A DNA stretch of 35,108 nucleotides from an uncultured Porphyromonadaceae bacterium (GCA_947177405.1 CAMWUJ010000029.1:1-35108); one strand, 5' to 3'; counted from the stretch's first letter, positions 1 through 8,714 are shown. Numbers and translations: made by a program. Notes: generated by a model from the letters alone, not told the origin.

Positions 1-12
1 CCTCTTTTTGGC

Positions 13-74
13 TAAAATCTCGAATCTCTTCAGTCACAGCGCAGAGGCTGCTCCTTCAGAGATTCAAGATTTTA
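13..74. repeat. Inverted repeat downstream of the HipA-like/DUF3037 pair
   Basis: Arms at 14-29 and 58-73 are complementary over 16 bp with one mismatch (plus one more pair at 13/74), around a 28-base loop that holds a small cagc/gctg stem. It lies just past the stop of the DUF3037 gene on the minus strand, so it could end that transcript, or one arriving from the left edge. There is no clean T-run directly after either arm, so terminator function is only inferred. Confidence 0.4.
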
Positions 75-130
75 TCTCAAAAATTGGCCGCCCTGCATTT
101 AACATTTTTTATTGGATGGAGTCTTAGATT

Positions 131-538
131 TCACTTCACCAAACGTCCGAAAAGGGAGTTGAACTTCTCTTCGAGCAACGACACAGCTTCAGGACGGGAG
201 GTGCCGACAGGCACAGGAATGATACCGGGGTGAGAAGGCGAGGTCTGTATCACCGCGCTCTTGACGGCTGCCAGCCATCGATAACGCTCTTCGACACTCA
301 AATCCTTGGCCGGCACATCATTGCGCTCAAAGAGATCGAGTTGGATTGCAAGGCGTTTCATATCCACATTCCGCAGACCTGCCTGAATCCTGTCGTCATC
401 CAGATGCAGAGAGCATCTCATCCATCTGAAGCGTTTCGACATCATCATCAATCCCACATTGAGAAATTCGCCGCGTTCGATATCAGGCACATACCGCAAC
501 AGGCAGTATTCGTAAATGATTTTTTCTTTCTCCATCAT
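131..538 (-). CDS. DUF3037 family protein
   Basis: A 135-residue cytoplasmic protein that I recognise as DUF3037 from its opening, where a Tyr-Cys-Leu-Leu-Arg-Tyr-Val-Pro stretch runs into Glu-Arg-Gly-Glu-Phe-Leu-Asn-Val-Gly (about residues 11-28). Its biochemical role is unknown. The start codon overlaps the stop of the upstream HipA-like kinase gene by 4 bases (ATGA), so the two are translationally coupled. HipA-like kinase and DUF3037 genes commonly occur as a pair, which suggests joint action, perhaps as a kinase with its partner or substrate. Family assignment is firm; function is open. Confidence 0.85.
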   Translation of the reverse strand: MMEKEKIIYEYCLLRYVPDIERGEFLNVGLMMMSKRFRWMRCSLHLDDDRIQAGLRNVDMKRLAIQLDLFERNDVPAKDLSVEERYRWLAAVKSAVIQTSPSHPGIIPVPVGTSRPEAVSLLEEKFNSLFGRLVK

Positions 539-1317
539 TTCAACAGGTTTCGTTGGCGAATTGCTTCCTGAGTAAATATGGCACTTTCGGCAAGCCTTTC
601 GGTGAGGAAGGTACGATATTGATTCCTGCGATCCTCTGCCGAAAGAGAATCGCCTTCTTCAACGAGCCAATCCTCGGGGATAAGATCTACGATTTTATTC
701 AATGTGCGGGGAGTGATTGCCTGTCTCATCAAGGAATTGGCTTCCTCAAGACGTGTGGCGTATGGAAGCAACGCATGGCGTGATATATAGGGGAACGGAT
801 CGCGGGCGGCCACAGAGGGGTCCTTCCCGGAATGATGGAAATAAAGGGAGGCCCCATGATCTATGAGCCATAATTCATTATGCCACATCATCATGTTGGG
901 ATTTAGGCGTGTCCGGTCCACATTGGTGAGAAAAGCGTCCATCCATACCAGTTTGGAGGCCGTGAGTTCATCCACACTGTTCACCGCCGGGTCGAAAGTG
1001 GCGGCTCCGTCAAGAAAATGCATTCCGAGATTCAATCCTTCGGATTTCCGAAGAAGCTCCTGCACCTCCTCATCGGGCTCCGTGATGCCAAAAGCGTTGT
1101 CAAGATTGAGGAGCACAAGCTCGGGAGTCTTGAACTTGAAGGCTTTTGCCACAAGTCCTCCCACAAGCTCCGAGATGAGCGCCTTTTTCCCATGTCCGGC
1201 TCCCCGCATCTTTATCACATAGCGGAAGCCATCGGCTGCCTCTCCAAGAAGAGGCAACGATCCTCCTTCCCGCATCGGAAGTATATATCTGGTCAATTCT
1301 TCTTCCCTTATTTCCAT
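535..1317 (-). CDS. HipA-like Ser/Thr kinase (HipA_2 type)
   Basis: A 260-residue protein resembling the short HipA-related kinases that travel with DUF3037. Visible features are a probable ATP-binding lysine in VIKM (residue 36), a catalytic-loop-like segment TNVDRTRLNPN around Asp134 with downstream Asn, and a DFG-equivalent LIDHG with Asp153. Unlike classical HipA (about 440 aa) it lacks the N-terminal subdomain, and no HipB-type antitoxin is adjacent, so persistence or toxin activity should not be assumed. It forms a two-gene operon with the overlapping DUF3037 gene, 27 bases after the msrAB stop. The phosphorylated target cannot be told from sequence. Confidence 0.8.
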   Translation of the reverse strand: MEIREEELTRYILPMREGGSLPLLGEAADGFRYVIKMRGAGHGKKALISELVGGLVAKAFKFKTPELVLLNLDNAFGITEPDEEVQELLRKSEGLNLGMHFLDGAATFDPAVNSVDELTASKLVWMDAFLTNVDRTRLNPNMMMWHNELWLIDHGASLYFHHSGKDPSVAARDPFPYISRHALLPYATRLEEANSLMRQAITPRTLNKIVDLIPEDWLVEEGDSLSAEDRRNQYRTFLTERLAESAIFTQEAIRQRNLLK

Positions 1318-1344
1318 ATCCGTATATTCTTATCCTATCATTTT

Positions 1345-2283
1345 TTATTCTATCATTCCTACGTATTCTCCGTATCCTTCCTTATCCATATCCTCCAAAG
1401 GGATAAACCGCAAAGAGGCGGAATTTATGCAATAGCGTTGTCCCCCTTCGGAGATCGGGCCATCGGGAAAGACATGGCCTAAATGCGAACCGCTTGAAGC
1501 CGATCTCACTTCGGTGCGGACGCGCCCGAATGAGGTGTCTGTGTGCTCTGTCACAAGATTCCGGTCTATAGGGCGTGTGAAAGCCGGCCACCCGCATCCC
1601 GAATCGTATTTGCTTGATGAGATGAAGAGAGGGGTGCCGTCGGTGATATCCACATATATACCTTTACGGAATTCATGGTCGTATTCATTCGTGAATGGAC
1701 GCTCCGTGGCACCGTTTTGTGTCACTTCCCATTGCAGCGGAGTGAGACGATCCCGCAATTCAGCCTTACGTTCTTTAGTCTGTTTCCTATTTCTCACCTC
1801 CTCAAACAGTGCCGGATCCACATGGCAATAACCACCCGGATTCTTGTACAGATATTCCTGATGATAAAGCTCGGCGGGATAGAAATTTTCCAGCGGTTTC
1901 ACCTCAACTGCCAACGGTTCGGAATATCTCCGCTGCACAGCTGCCACAAAAGCTTCTATCACCGGAAGATCCGCAGGATCGGTGTAATATATACCGGTCC
2001 GGTATTGGGTACCGATGTCGTTTCCCTGACGGTTGAGCGTGGTAGGATCGATGCTTCGGAAATAGATTGAAAGGAGTTCGGTCAGGCCCACTTTCATATC
2101 ATCGTATATAATCTCCACCGTCTCGGCAGCTCCGGTACGCCCGGTGCATACCTGCTCATAAGTCGGATAAGGCACCCGGCTGTTGGCATACCCGGCGGCA
2201 GTTTTCTCCACGTCCTCAACTAATGAAAAGAGATGGTCTGTTCCCCAGAAACATCCTCCTGCAAGATATATTTTCTTTGTCAT
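1345..2283 (-). CDS. msrAB: Fused peptide methionine sulfoxide reductase MsrA-MsrB
   Basis: A 312-residue bifunctional repair enzyme reducing both S- and R-methionine sulfoxide in oxidised proteins. MsrA occupies about residues 1-160 with the catalytic Cys11 in GCFWG. MsrB occupies about 175-305 with catalytic Cys285 in [11 protein letters not shown]. Cys230 in SGCGWPAF is a candidate resolving cysteine. The two CxxC pairs that bind zinc in many MsrB proteins are absent, so this is the zinc-less type also seen in PilB-like fusions. No signal peptide is visible, so it should be cytoplasmic. It lies 27 bases after the small PAS-protein gene on the same strand, so they may be co-transcribed, with PAS sensing redox or a small ligand as speculation only. 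Confidence 0.96.
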   Translation of the reverse strand: MTKKIYLAGGCFWGTDHLFSLVEDVEKTAAGYANSRVPYPTYEQVCTGRTGAAETVEIIYDDMKVGLTELLSIYFRSIDPTTLNRQGNDIGTQYRTGIYYTDPADLPVIEAFVAAVQRRYSEPLAVEVKPLENFYPAELYHQEYLYKNPGGYCHVDPALFEEVRNRKQTKERKAELRDRLTPLQWEVTQNGATERPFTNEYDHEFRKGIYVDITDGTPLFISSSKYDSGCGWPAFTRPIDRNLVTEHTDTSFGRVRTEVRSASSGSHLGHVFPDGPISEGGQRYCINSASLRFIPLEDMDKEGYGEYVGMIE

Positions 2284-2310
2284 TATCTGATTCTTTAAGT
2301 TACTCCTTGG

Positions 2311-2664
2311 TTAACTCCTAACATAATGCGGCATCTCTTCTGGAATAATCATCGAAAGCTCCACAAGCCCTCCGAGGGATCCGTCCTCCTTATGCCATAT
2401 AGTTTGATAAATCATCTTTTTCACTCCATCTTTCCATATAGTGTAGGCATTCGAGCCCCCCTCATTCAAAAGACGGCGGATTATCTCCTTTGATCGGTCG
2501 TTATGGTAATCCATAATGTTATGACCTATCAAGTCTCCACCTCCCCGTTTGGCAAAAGTCTGGCGTGAACGCTCGTTCATATAAATGATGCGGCACTCGG
2601 TATCAACCACCGTTACCGCACAATTCATTCCAAAAGCCCATTCGGGCATGATACCCTTTTCCAT
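2311..2664 (-). CDS. Small stand-alone PAS-domain protein
   Basis: A 117-residue protein consisting of essentially one PAS fold: TVVDTECRIIYMNERSRQTF opens the domain (about 17-36), GHNIMDYHND fits the middle loop, and the closing strands include a Trp-rich segment and a Gly-Gly-Leu-Val-Glu-Leu strand near 95-103. There is no kinase, GGDEF, HTH or other output domain, so it must act through a partner protein. It is the first gene of a probable operon with msrAB (27-base gap). Ligand and partner cannot be read from the sequence. Confidence 0.8.
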   Translation of the reverse strand: MEKGIMPEWAFGMNCAVTVVDTECRIIYMNERSRQTFAKRGGGDLIGHNIMDYHNDRSKEIIRRLLNEGGSNAYTIWKDGVKKMIYQTIWHKEDGSLGGLVELSMIIPEEMPHYVRS

Positions 2665-2727
2665 ATATTTAAAATTAAGATTTCTACATCCGGTATTATC
2701 TCATCGGTTTGCTGTGATTCTTTAATG

Positions 2728-2735
2728 CAAATTTA
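2728..2735 (-). promoter_or_regulatory. Possible -7 element for the PAS/msrAB operon
   Basis: The minus strand reads TAAATTTG, an exact fit to the Bacteroidetes -7 consensus TAnnTTTG, about 64 bases upstream of the PAS start codon. No convincing -33 TTTG sits 19-21 bases further upstream, where the antiporter gene ends, so support is partial. Confidence 0.35.
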
Positions 2736-2750
2736 CAAAAATTTCCACGC

Positions 2751-3818
2751 TTATCCCCTTATCACCGTAAATACCATATACCCTATATACAGAAGCGTGA
2801 GGATAACACCGAAGCCACGACCAATACTCTTATTTTTAGATATCAGAGGCACCAGCCATAACAATGCCGAAGCACCTACGAGCGTGATGAAATCCACAAA
2901 TCCGATTGAATCGGCTTTCAATGGTATCACAAGAGCACTCAGCCCGACGGAAAGGAGCGCATTGATCACACATGAACCAACTATATTGCCTAATGCTATG
3001 CCGCTTGCTCCTTTTACGGTTGCCGTAACAGATGTAACAAGGTCAGGCAGCGCATTCCCTATGGCGACTACGGTCAAGGCTACCATCCCCTGACTCATAC
3101 CGACTTTGAGAGCCAATCCGCTTGCACCGTCAACAACCCAGTTTCCGCCGACAACCAAAGCCGCTAAGCCGGCCACTATCATAAGCCACGAAAACCATTG
3201 TTTCTTTCTCAACTCCGACACTTCCATCTTCAAGACGCTTAACTCCCCTTTTACAGTATGAGATGAGACTATTCCGGCATGGTTGTTTTGATTTTCATGA
3301 GAAGTTGACGGAGTGTCAGCAAGGTCGGGATCAGGAAGCGTTTTCTCCTTTTTAGAAGAGAGAATCATGAACCATATATAGAATATGAAAACCACAATCA
3401 GCATGATTCCTGCCGAGCGGTTTACGATGTTATGGTCCATACCGTCAAAGAGCACGCTATCCCCGGCTACCCATAAAGCCACCGAAGCTATCAGCATAAT
3501 AGGGAGATCCTGATAAAGCATCACACCACTCACTTTCATTGGTCTCACGATACACATTATACCAATCACCAGGAGCAGATCGAATGTATTGGATCCGATC
3601 ACTTCTCCGATAGCCATCGCAGGTTTATTCTCAAAAGCGGACTCAACACACACCACCATATCCGGGAGTGTGCTGCCCAGAGCAACCACAGTGAGCCCTA
3701 TAATAAGATTTGACACCTTGAATCTCTTGGCGACTGCAACCGCCCCGTCGGTGACATAATTGGCACCGAAAACCAATAAAACAAGGCCTGCAAGAAGAAA
3801 TAGAATATCGTGGAACAT
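2751..3818 (-). CDS. Calcium/sodium antiporter family membrane protein (YrbG/CaCA)
   Basis: A 355-residue inner-membrane protein with two homologous halves, each with about five hydrophobic segments, joined by a hydrophilic linker (about residues 153-207). The alpha repeats are ALGSTLPDMVV (Asp53) and AIGNALPDLVT (Asp259), each followed by a GS-containing motif (GEVIGSN near 71-77 and GNIVGSC in the second half). The family exchanges Ca2+ for Na+ or H+ across the membrane. In most bacterial members the ion-binding residue after Leu-Pro is Glu; here both are Asp, so ion preference may differ. It stands alone between the msrAB operon and a divergent plus-strand gene. Confidence 0.9.
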   Translation of the reverse strand: MFHDILFLLAGLVLLVFGANYVTDGAVAVAKRFKVSNLIIGLTVVALGSTLPDMVVCVESAFENKPAMAIGEVIGSNTFDLLLVIGIMCIVRPMKVSGVMLYQDLPIMLIASVALWVAGDSVLFDGMDHNIVNRSAGIMLIVVFIFYIWFMILSSKKEKTLPDPDLADTPSTSHENQNNHAGIVSSHTVKGELSVLKMEVSELRKKQWFSWLMIVAGLAALVVGGNWVVDGASGLALKVGMSQGMVALTVVAIGNALPDLVTSVTATVKGASGIALGNIVGSCVINALLSVGLSALVIPLKADSIGFVDFITLVGASALLWLVPLISKNKSIGRGFGVILTLLYIGYMVFTVIRG

Positions 3819-3850
3819 AGTAGTAATGTCGTTTTTAGTAGTGTATTCTT

Positions 3851-3974
3851 AAAAATAGTAAGATTTATTGACTTTCTAATTTATCAACATACGATAAAAA
3901 CAACTGGTTCAGAATTCCCTTTTAGTCCATTATTCGGGTAATGGTTGGGATTTATAAGAATCCTTACTATTTTT
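3851..3974. repeat. Inverted repeat in the divergent intergenic region
   Basis: The 12-base arms AAAAATAGTAAG (3851-3862) and CTTACTATTTTT (3963-3974) are exact inverted copies 100 bases apart, between the antiporter gene and the divergent gene at 4045. The right arm overlaps the -7 box TATTTTTG of the plus-strand promoter. The left arm offers a near-consensus box (TATTTTTA) facing the antiporter, so this may be a mirrored promoter pair or a shared operator. Confidence 0.45.
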
Positions 3975-3975
3975 G
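3945..3975 (+). promoter_or_regulatory. Bacteroidetes-type promoter for the gene at 4045
   Basis: The -7 box TATTTTTG at 3968-3975 matches TAnnTTTG exactly. A TTG core for the -33 element lies at 3945-3947, separated by 20 bases, which is the usual spacing. The predicted leader is about 65 bases and AT-rich. Confidence 0.5.
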
Positions 3976-4044
3976 TATTAAGCAAGGATTGACACCTCAT
4001 CCTTTTTGTTATCGTGAGCCGGATATTTTATATATTTTTTATCT

Positions 4045-4632
4045 ATGGGAAATAGAAAAAGTTTTGATCATAATGCGTTGAACAGACTCAGGACCGAAGT
4101 GGAACGATATGTGTCGCTCAATCTGTCGTCTCCTGCCGACTTCATTTTCCTTAGCGACCGACTGCGTGAGGAAGGTCATGGATATGTCAGTCCTACCACC
4201 CTTAAACGTGTGTGGGGATATATTGCGGATAAAGGTGAAGATTATATTCCGAGTAATTATACACTCCGATCGCTTTGCGGTCTGTTAGGATTCAAAGACT
4301 GGCCCCAATATTGTCAAGACACCGCCTCAATACAATCAGCTGAATATACAGGACAATTTGTGGAAACACGCTTTCTGCCTCAGGATATAGAAATTTCTTT
4401 ATTCTGGCCTCCCAACCGAAATATAAGGTTGCGTCATATCAAACCTTCCCTCTTTGAAGTGATCGAGAATGAAAACTCCCGGCTGCATATTGGCGATGTG
4501 GTGGAATGTGGATGCTTCACGCAGCATGCCCCGGCCTTCTTCAGGGTGTTTCGCCGTAATGTCGAGCCTCTCTCATATATTGCGGGGTCAGCTCAGGGAG
4601 TATTGTTCGTGGTTCATTCTGACTCTCCATAA
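4045..4632 (+). CDS. Bacteroidales-specific protein of unknown function
   Basis: A 195-residue soluble protein. Residues about 10-95 form a module I recognise from many Bacteroidetes proteins, with the pattern LSDRLREEGHGYVSPTTLKR followed by Trp-Gly-Tyr and a GLLGFKDW segment. It is helical with HTH-like spacing, so DNA or protein binding is plausible but unproven. Residues about 105-190 look like a small beta-rich domain ending in YIAGSAQGVLFVV. The 3' end overlaps the convergent kinase gene by 19 bases, so the two transcripts could interfere. No membrane segment or signal peptide is visible. Confidence 0.75.
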   Translation: MGNRKSFDHNALNRLRTEVERYVSLNLSSPADFIFLSDRLREEGHGYVSPTTLKRVWGYIADKGEDYIPSNYTLRSLCGLLGFKDWPQYCQDTASIQSAEYTGQFVETRFLPQDIEISLFWPPNRNIRLRHIKPSLFEVIENENSRLHIGDVVECGCFTQHAPAFFRVFRRNVEPLSYIAGSAQGVLFVVHSDSP

Positions 4633-5960
4633 TCATCTATCAGCTTCTTTACCGGGTCACCATCGATTTTATTGGTTTCCCGATACATGTGATTCCACAA
4701 TGCCTGGGATGCCTGTGTAACCTGTATCCGCGTAGCACCATACCCTTCCAGCTCTTTTCTCAGTTTCTCATCCAATTTGTTTTGCTCTGCTGCTCTTCTC
4801 AACCGCAGATCGGATGATTCCAAATCATAGGAGATTTTTCCGTAACGGGCTATAATCCTGTCGGAGACCTCCACGTATTTCGCCACTATACTGTCGAGGC
4901 TGACATTGCGTTGCTCCCTAATCACATATTCAACCACTTTATCCTTCGATTCCTTCTCCGTGATAACCGGTTCAGCATCTACTTCAGGGATAGCCTTCAC
5001 AGGTGGCAAAGCTTTTCCGGTTTCTACTCTATCACTATCTTGATTCTCAACATCGGACATTTTCTCCACTACTGTTCTTTCCGCAGTGTCAGTGTGAGCT
5101 TTTTCTTCAGCCGATGAATTTCGCAGCAATAAGAAAACTCCACCTCCCAACAAAACTGACCATGCTAATGATATTCCGGCAAGGAGATATATTCTCTCCC
5201 GGTTCTTCCGACGCACCGGGTCGAGCTGACGGGCCACCCGTTCCATGTCCGGACGATCTGTTGGCTCCTCGGAAAGACAAGCATTCCTGAGACTTTTAAA
5301 ACGCCTTTCGGGAAGAAGATCCTCAAGTATCTTGCCAAAAGAATATACATCACTCGCCCGGCTGCCCGTGGATGCTTTCTGCTGTTCGGGCGCACCGTAA
5401 AGCTCAGTACCGGCTGCCTTCTTATACATCACAAAATCCTCGGAATCTCCGTTGCCGAAATCAATTATCTTGGAATAAGAATCTCTGCGGCCTATAAGAA
5501 TATTATCGGGCTTTAGGTCGCGATGAATAATGCCGGAGTTATGAATGGCAGCAAGTGTTTCCGCTATCTCAAACGCAATCTTTTCTCTCTCGCGGAGTTT
5601 TGGAAGTTTATCTTTTCTCTCGGGAGATTCGGCAAGGTAGCTCTTCAATGTGATCCCATCCAGATACTCCATTACTATCACCGGCCCGAACTCCGGATGT
5701 TGCTCAAACCCATAGTATCGCACCACTCCGTGGTTCTCGGCACGCAAACCGAGAAGATACTCTTTGCGCAAGGCTGCGACCTCTTCAGGATGATCAAGCA
5801 ATTCCTCGGAAATACCTTTCAATACCACCCGACGACCATCTCTGACCATTGCACGCAACACTCTGCGAGGGCGGCGACTTATTATCACCACCTCCCCGCC
5901 TGTGGCAGTGTTCTCATTCTCTACAATGAGAGAAACCGGGGTATCATATCTAAAATCCAT
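4614..5960 (-). CDS. Membrane-anchored eukaryote-like Ser/Thr protein kinase
   Basis: A 448-residue Hanks-type kinase counted from the ATG at 5960 (a TTG two codons upstream is possible). Kinase landmarks: Lys48 in VVLKG, catalytic loop HRDLKPDN at 146-153, DFG at 167-169, and APE at 190-192 after a short activation segment. One transmembrane helix spans about 257-279, followed by a charged, helical extracytoplasmic domain of about 170 residues with no recognisable PASTA or other ligand module. The arrangement suggests a receptor kinase sensing an envelope signal. It starts 38 bases after the RluA-type gene on the same strand and is probably co-transcribed with it. No cognate phosphatase is seen nearby. 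Confidence 0.92.
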   Translation of the reverse strand: MDFRYDTPVSLIVENENTATGGEVVIISRRPRRVLRAMVRDGRRVVLKGISEELLDHPEEVAALRKEYLLGLRAENHGVVRYYGFEQHPEFGPVIVMEYLDGITLKSYLAESPERKDKLPKLREREKIAFEIAETLAAIHNSGIIHRDLKPDNILIGRRDSYSKIIDFGNGDSEDFVMYKKAAGTELYGAPEQQKASTGSRASDVYSFGKILEDLLPERRFKSLRNACLSEEPTDRPDMERVARQLDPVRRKNRERIYLLAGISLAWSVLLGGGVFLLLRNSSAEEKAHTDTAERTVVEKMSDVENQDSDRVETGKALPPVKAIPEVDAEPVITEKESKDKVVEYVIREQRNVSLDSIVAKYVEVSDRIIARYGKISYDLESSDLRLRRAAEQNKLDEKLRKELEGYGATRIQVTQASQALWNHMYRETNKIDGDPVKKLIDDYGESE

Positions 5961-5998
5961 GATCAAACCTTACAAGGGAATCTCTTTAAAGTATCGGT

Positions 5999-7621
5999 TT
6001 AAAACGGGACAGGAGATTCAAAGGAATAATGAATCCCGTTTATGGGAAATTGAAATTCTATCTTCCAGGCATGGAGATGAAGTCGTCGGGCGCCCTTTCC
6101 TCCATTCTTTCCATAGAGTCGATCACCTGCAATCGGCATCCCGAGACCTTCTTGGGATGCGGCATGAACCCTGAGCTGATGCGTGCGCCCGGTATGAGGA
6201 TGAAAGATTATGCGACTCCTCCCTTCCGACACGCCAATGAATTCATATTCGGTCAAAGCTTCCTTCCCCCCTGAATAGTTCACTCGCTGTCGGGGACGGT
6301 CAAGCCAATCGGGAGAGAGCGGCAACTCCACAATTCCTCTTTGAGGGATATCCTGCAGGGTATAATCACCTTCCAATTCCGCAATATATGTTTTTGTCAC
6401 TTTTCTCCAGGCAAAAAGCGACTGCATAATCTTATAATTATATCTTCCGAATGTGGCTATAACCAATCCTGAGGTATCCTGATCAAGACGATGCACAGTC
6501 TTCACTTCGCGATCCGATCCGTATCTCTTTTCCAACCATTGCTGAAGGGAAATTGAGATTCCTTTTCCCGGCACCGATAACATTCCGGCAGGCTTATCCA
6601 CCACACAAAACCATTCATTCTCGTATATGATTCTCGGAACCAGATCAATGGTGGACGATGATTCTTCATCTAAGGGAGGGTTGATGGAAAGTCCTTGCAG
6701 CATCCAGTTTAGAACCGGCAGACACTTTCCGCGACACGCAGGATAATAATCTCCATGTCGTCTCACCTCTCCGGCTTTTGGTTTCCCATACCAATACTCG
6801 GCTATAGACACCGGTTCCCATCCTCTAAGATATGCTGCCTGCAACAACTTCGGTGCACAACATTCCCCGGCGCCCGAGGGGGGAATTTTCATTGAGGTTT
6901 CCGCAAAGATTTCACTTAAACTCTTGTTTTCTCCCCGCGAGTTGAGCAGTTTGAAATTCGAGAACAGCCATTGCTGCAATGTTTCCGAATCACGACGTCG
7001 TTTCTCCTTCATCGACGCAAGACGAGCTTCTGCTTCTTTGAGCTTACCGGCAAAGGGTTCAAGTTCTGTCTTGACCTGTTTCTTAAACCTATGGAGCTCC
7101 GCCTTCTCATATTGGCTCTGACGTATCATCCGAGCCAAGTCAGCCTCATCAGCAAATCCGGTCTCTCTTATCCTTGTCCTCTCCAATTTTGACAACCGGT
7201 TTCTCTCTTTCATATCGGAAACCAATGTCTCAAGCCGGTCTTTCTCCTTTTCGTAGTCCTGTTTAATCTTTAAGAGATAAGTCTCTTCAAAATCAGCGAT
7301 ATCTTTATTTTGGCGAGAGATATATGATTCGTTTGTTTTGAAATATCCGTCAGGATCAAGATAATCGAACACCGGACCCACAAAGCCGGGATAATTAAAC
7401 CCATGATCGCCCAGCTGTCCGGAGAAAGCATACATGGTGTGCTTCTTCCCCTCCTTATCTTTGGCGATCATCACCCCAAGCATCTTTCCCGCCTCCAACT
7501 CACGACAAAACAAGAGATCCGCCGAATCTCCTCTATTTTTAATGGTCTCTATGCCGGCAACCAATTTATCAAAAGCCTCATCGCACTCACTGTCGGGTAT
7601 GTAATCAAAAGGATTATTCAT
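5999..7621 (-). CDS. RluA-family RNA pseudouridine synthase with long N-terminal extension
   Basis: A 540-residue enzyme. The C-terminal catalytic domain (about 325-540) carries HRLDQDTSG at 377-385 with catalytic Asp380, and RIIFHPHTGRTHQLRVHA, typical of RluA enzymes that isomerise uridine in 23S rRNA and/or tRNA. The N-terminal 320 residues are not found in E. coli RluA: an opening domain (1-100), a charged coiled coil (about 105-215), and a cysteine-containing segment near 254-300 (CCAPKLL, ACRGKC). The same long form occurs in other Bacteroidetes and in Vibrio-type proteins annotated as RluA/TruC-like, so the extension is ancestral rather than a recent fusion. Exact target uridine is not decidable here. 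Confidence 0.9.
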   Translation of the reverse strand: MNNPFDYIPDSECDEAFDKLVAGIETIKNRGDSADLLFCRELEAGKMLGVMIAKDKEGKKHTMYAFSGQLGDHGFNYPGFVGPVFDYLDPDGYFKTNESYISRQNKDIADFEETYLLKIKQDYEKEKDRLETLVSDMKERNRLSKLERTRIRETGFADEADLARMIRQSQYEKAELHRFKKQVKTELEPFAGKLKEAEARLASMKEKRRRDSETLQQWLFSNFKLLNSRGENKSLSEIFAETSMKIPPSGAGECCAPKLLQAAYLRGWEPVSIAEYWYGKPKAGEVRRHGDYYPACRGKCLPVLNWMLQGLSINPPLDEESSSTIDLVPRIIYENEWFCVVDKPAGMLSVPGKGISISLQQWLEKRYGSDREVKTVHRLDQDTSGLVIATFGRYNYKIMQSLFAWRKVTKTYIAELEGDYTLQDIPQRGIVELPLSPDWLDRPRQRVNYSGGKEALTEYEFIGVSEGRSRIIFHPHTGRTHQLRVHAASQEGLGMPIAGDRLYGKNGGKGARRLHLHAWKIEFQFPINGIHYSFESPVPF

Positions 7622-7696
7622 AGAAAATGACTGCGTTCTGTGACAGATTTATTTGCCGGATATGATTATTCCTTTCATGTTTAAGCGTCTGTAATT

Positions 7697-8677
7697 TTAT
7701 AAATTCATTATTTCATTGAGAGGCAGCCCTGTAAACCTACTTATCTCTTCGATCGACATTCCCTGCTGTTTCATTGATAAAGCCATACTTTCCATAGCTT
7801 CAGCACGGCCTTTAGCAAGTCCCTCGGCAAGTCCTTCTGCCCGTCCCTCGGCACGTCCCTCGGCAAGTCCTTCTACCCGTCCCTCGGCAAGTCCTTCTGC
7901 ACGTCCCTCGGCACGTCCCTCGGCAAGACCTTCTGCCCGTCCTTCATCTCGCGCCGTGTCAAGCACATCATTCTGAACCATTATGGCATCTATATGATCA
8001 TAGTAAGCACGGCGCTCCTTCGGGCTCATGGAAAGGACACGAAGCTTCTCCCTGACCTGTTGGAGGCCGGGAGTGCGGGTGTCTTCCTTGATCTTTCCGT
8101 CCTTCAGATAAGAAAGCCACTCATCAAGCGGATTTAAAGGTATCTTGTCGTAGGCGTTGACCCGTATCAGATAATACTCGGGGAATACCTCCCTCGGAAG
8201 ATGGGGGACAATCACGCCCTCTTCCTTGGTATTGACCAAGAGGTCGTTGCCTGTATGAATCCCCTTGAATACGGTCTGTCCATGATATACATAATCATCT
8301 CCCTGTCCATAGTCGCAATAAAGTATGCTTATGGAATAGACCTTCTTGACCTGATCGTATTTATCACCTATGTGGATATGCTCGGTGATGGCTTTGCACG
8401 ACCCGAAAAGAATGCGCTCCAGATAATAGAGTTGGCGAGTGAGCTGAACTTCAACTATGATGATGTGGCTCTTGCTGTTCTTGGCCTTGATATCAACACG
8501 ATTGAACTTGTCGCGGTCGTTTTCTTGATTCGACTCGCTCTCGAGGAGCTCCTCTATCTTGATCTCCTCTCCCAGCAAAACAGAGATGAGTCCTTCGAGA
8601 ATATCGAAATTCGCCTTATCCCGAAGTATATGTTTTATCGCCCAGTCGAACCTTATATACAGATTGTCATCTCCCAT
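7697..8677 (-). CDS. Rpn family recombination-promoting nuclease / PD-(D/E)XK transposase-like protein
   Basis: A 326-residue protein of the Rpn/YhgA-like group, DNA endonucleases linked to RecA-independent recombination. The PD-(D/E)XK core is seen as Asp62 in RVDIKA and Glu76/Gln78 in IIIVEVQL. The C-terminal third holds about twelve tandem tetrapeptides of the type (R/L)AEG at residues 244-293, then a short helical tail (IEEISRFTGLPLNEIMNL) common in this family. It is monocistronic with its own good promoter at 8714-8745. Such proteins are often multicopy in Bacteroidales; no terminal inverted repeats or target duplication were seen, so I do not call a mobile element. Confidence 0.88.
   Translation of the reverse strand: MGDDNLYIRFDWAIKHILRDKANFDILEGLISVLLGEEIKIEELLESESNQENDRDKFNRVDIKAKNSKSHIIIVEVQLTRQLYYLERILFGSCKAITEHIHIGDKYDQVKKVYSISILYCDYGQGDDYVYHGQTVFKGIHTGNDLLVNTKEEGVIVPHLPREVFPEYYLIRVNAYDKIPLNPLDEWLSYLKDGKIKEDTRTPGLQQVREKLRVLSMSPKERRAYYDHIDAIMVQNDVLDTARDEGRAEGLAEGRAEGRAEGLAEGRVEGLAEGRAEGRAEGLAEGLAKGRAEAMESMALSMKQQGMSIEEISRFTGLPLNEIMNL
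7799..7948 (-). repeat. In-frame 12-bp tandem repeat encoding (R/L)AEG units
   Basis: About twelve imperfect 12-bp units (core ctcggcacgtcc / ctcggcaagtcc / ttctgcccgtcc on the plus strand) lie inside the Rpn-family gene and encode an Ala-Glu-Gly-Arg/Leu linker. Unit variants recur in a higher-order order, suggesting expansion by slippage or unequal exchange. All length changes in unit steps keep the frame. Confidence 0.85.
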
Positions 8678-8692
8678 AAGAACTGCTTTTTA

Positions 8693-8714
8693 GTGGTGTC
8701 CTTTTTATCACCAC
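8693..8714 (-). promoter_or_regulatory. Hairpin in the leader of the Rpn-family gene
   Basis: Arms gtggtg (8693-8698) and caccac (8709-8714) form a 6-bp inverted repeat with a 10-base loop. It abuts the -7 box, so it lies at the transcription start and could be an operator or a 5' mRNA hairpin limiting expression. Confidence 0.4.

Noticed and set aside
535..1317. Full HipBA toxin-antitoxin system
   Set aside because: The kinase lacks the HipA N-terminal subdomain and no HipB-like HTH gene is adjacent; the DUF3037 partner defines a different gene pair.
7799..7948. CRISPR-like regular repeats
   Set aside because: Units are 12 bp without spacers and translate in frame as (R/L)AEG inside the Rpn-family gene.
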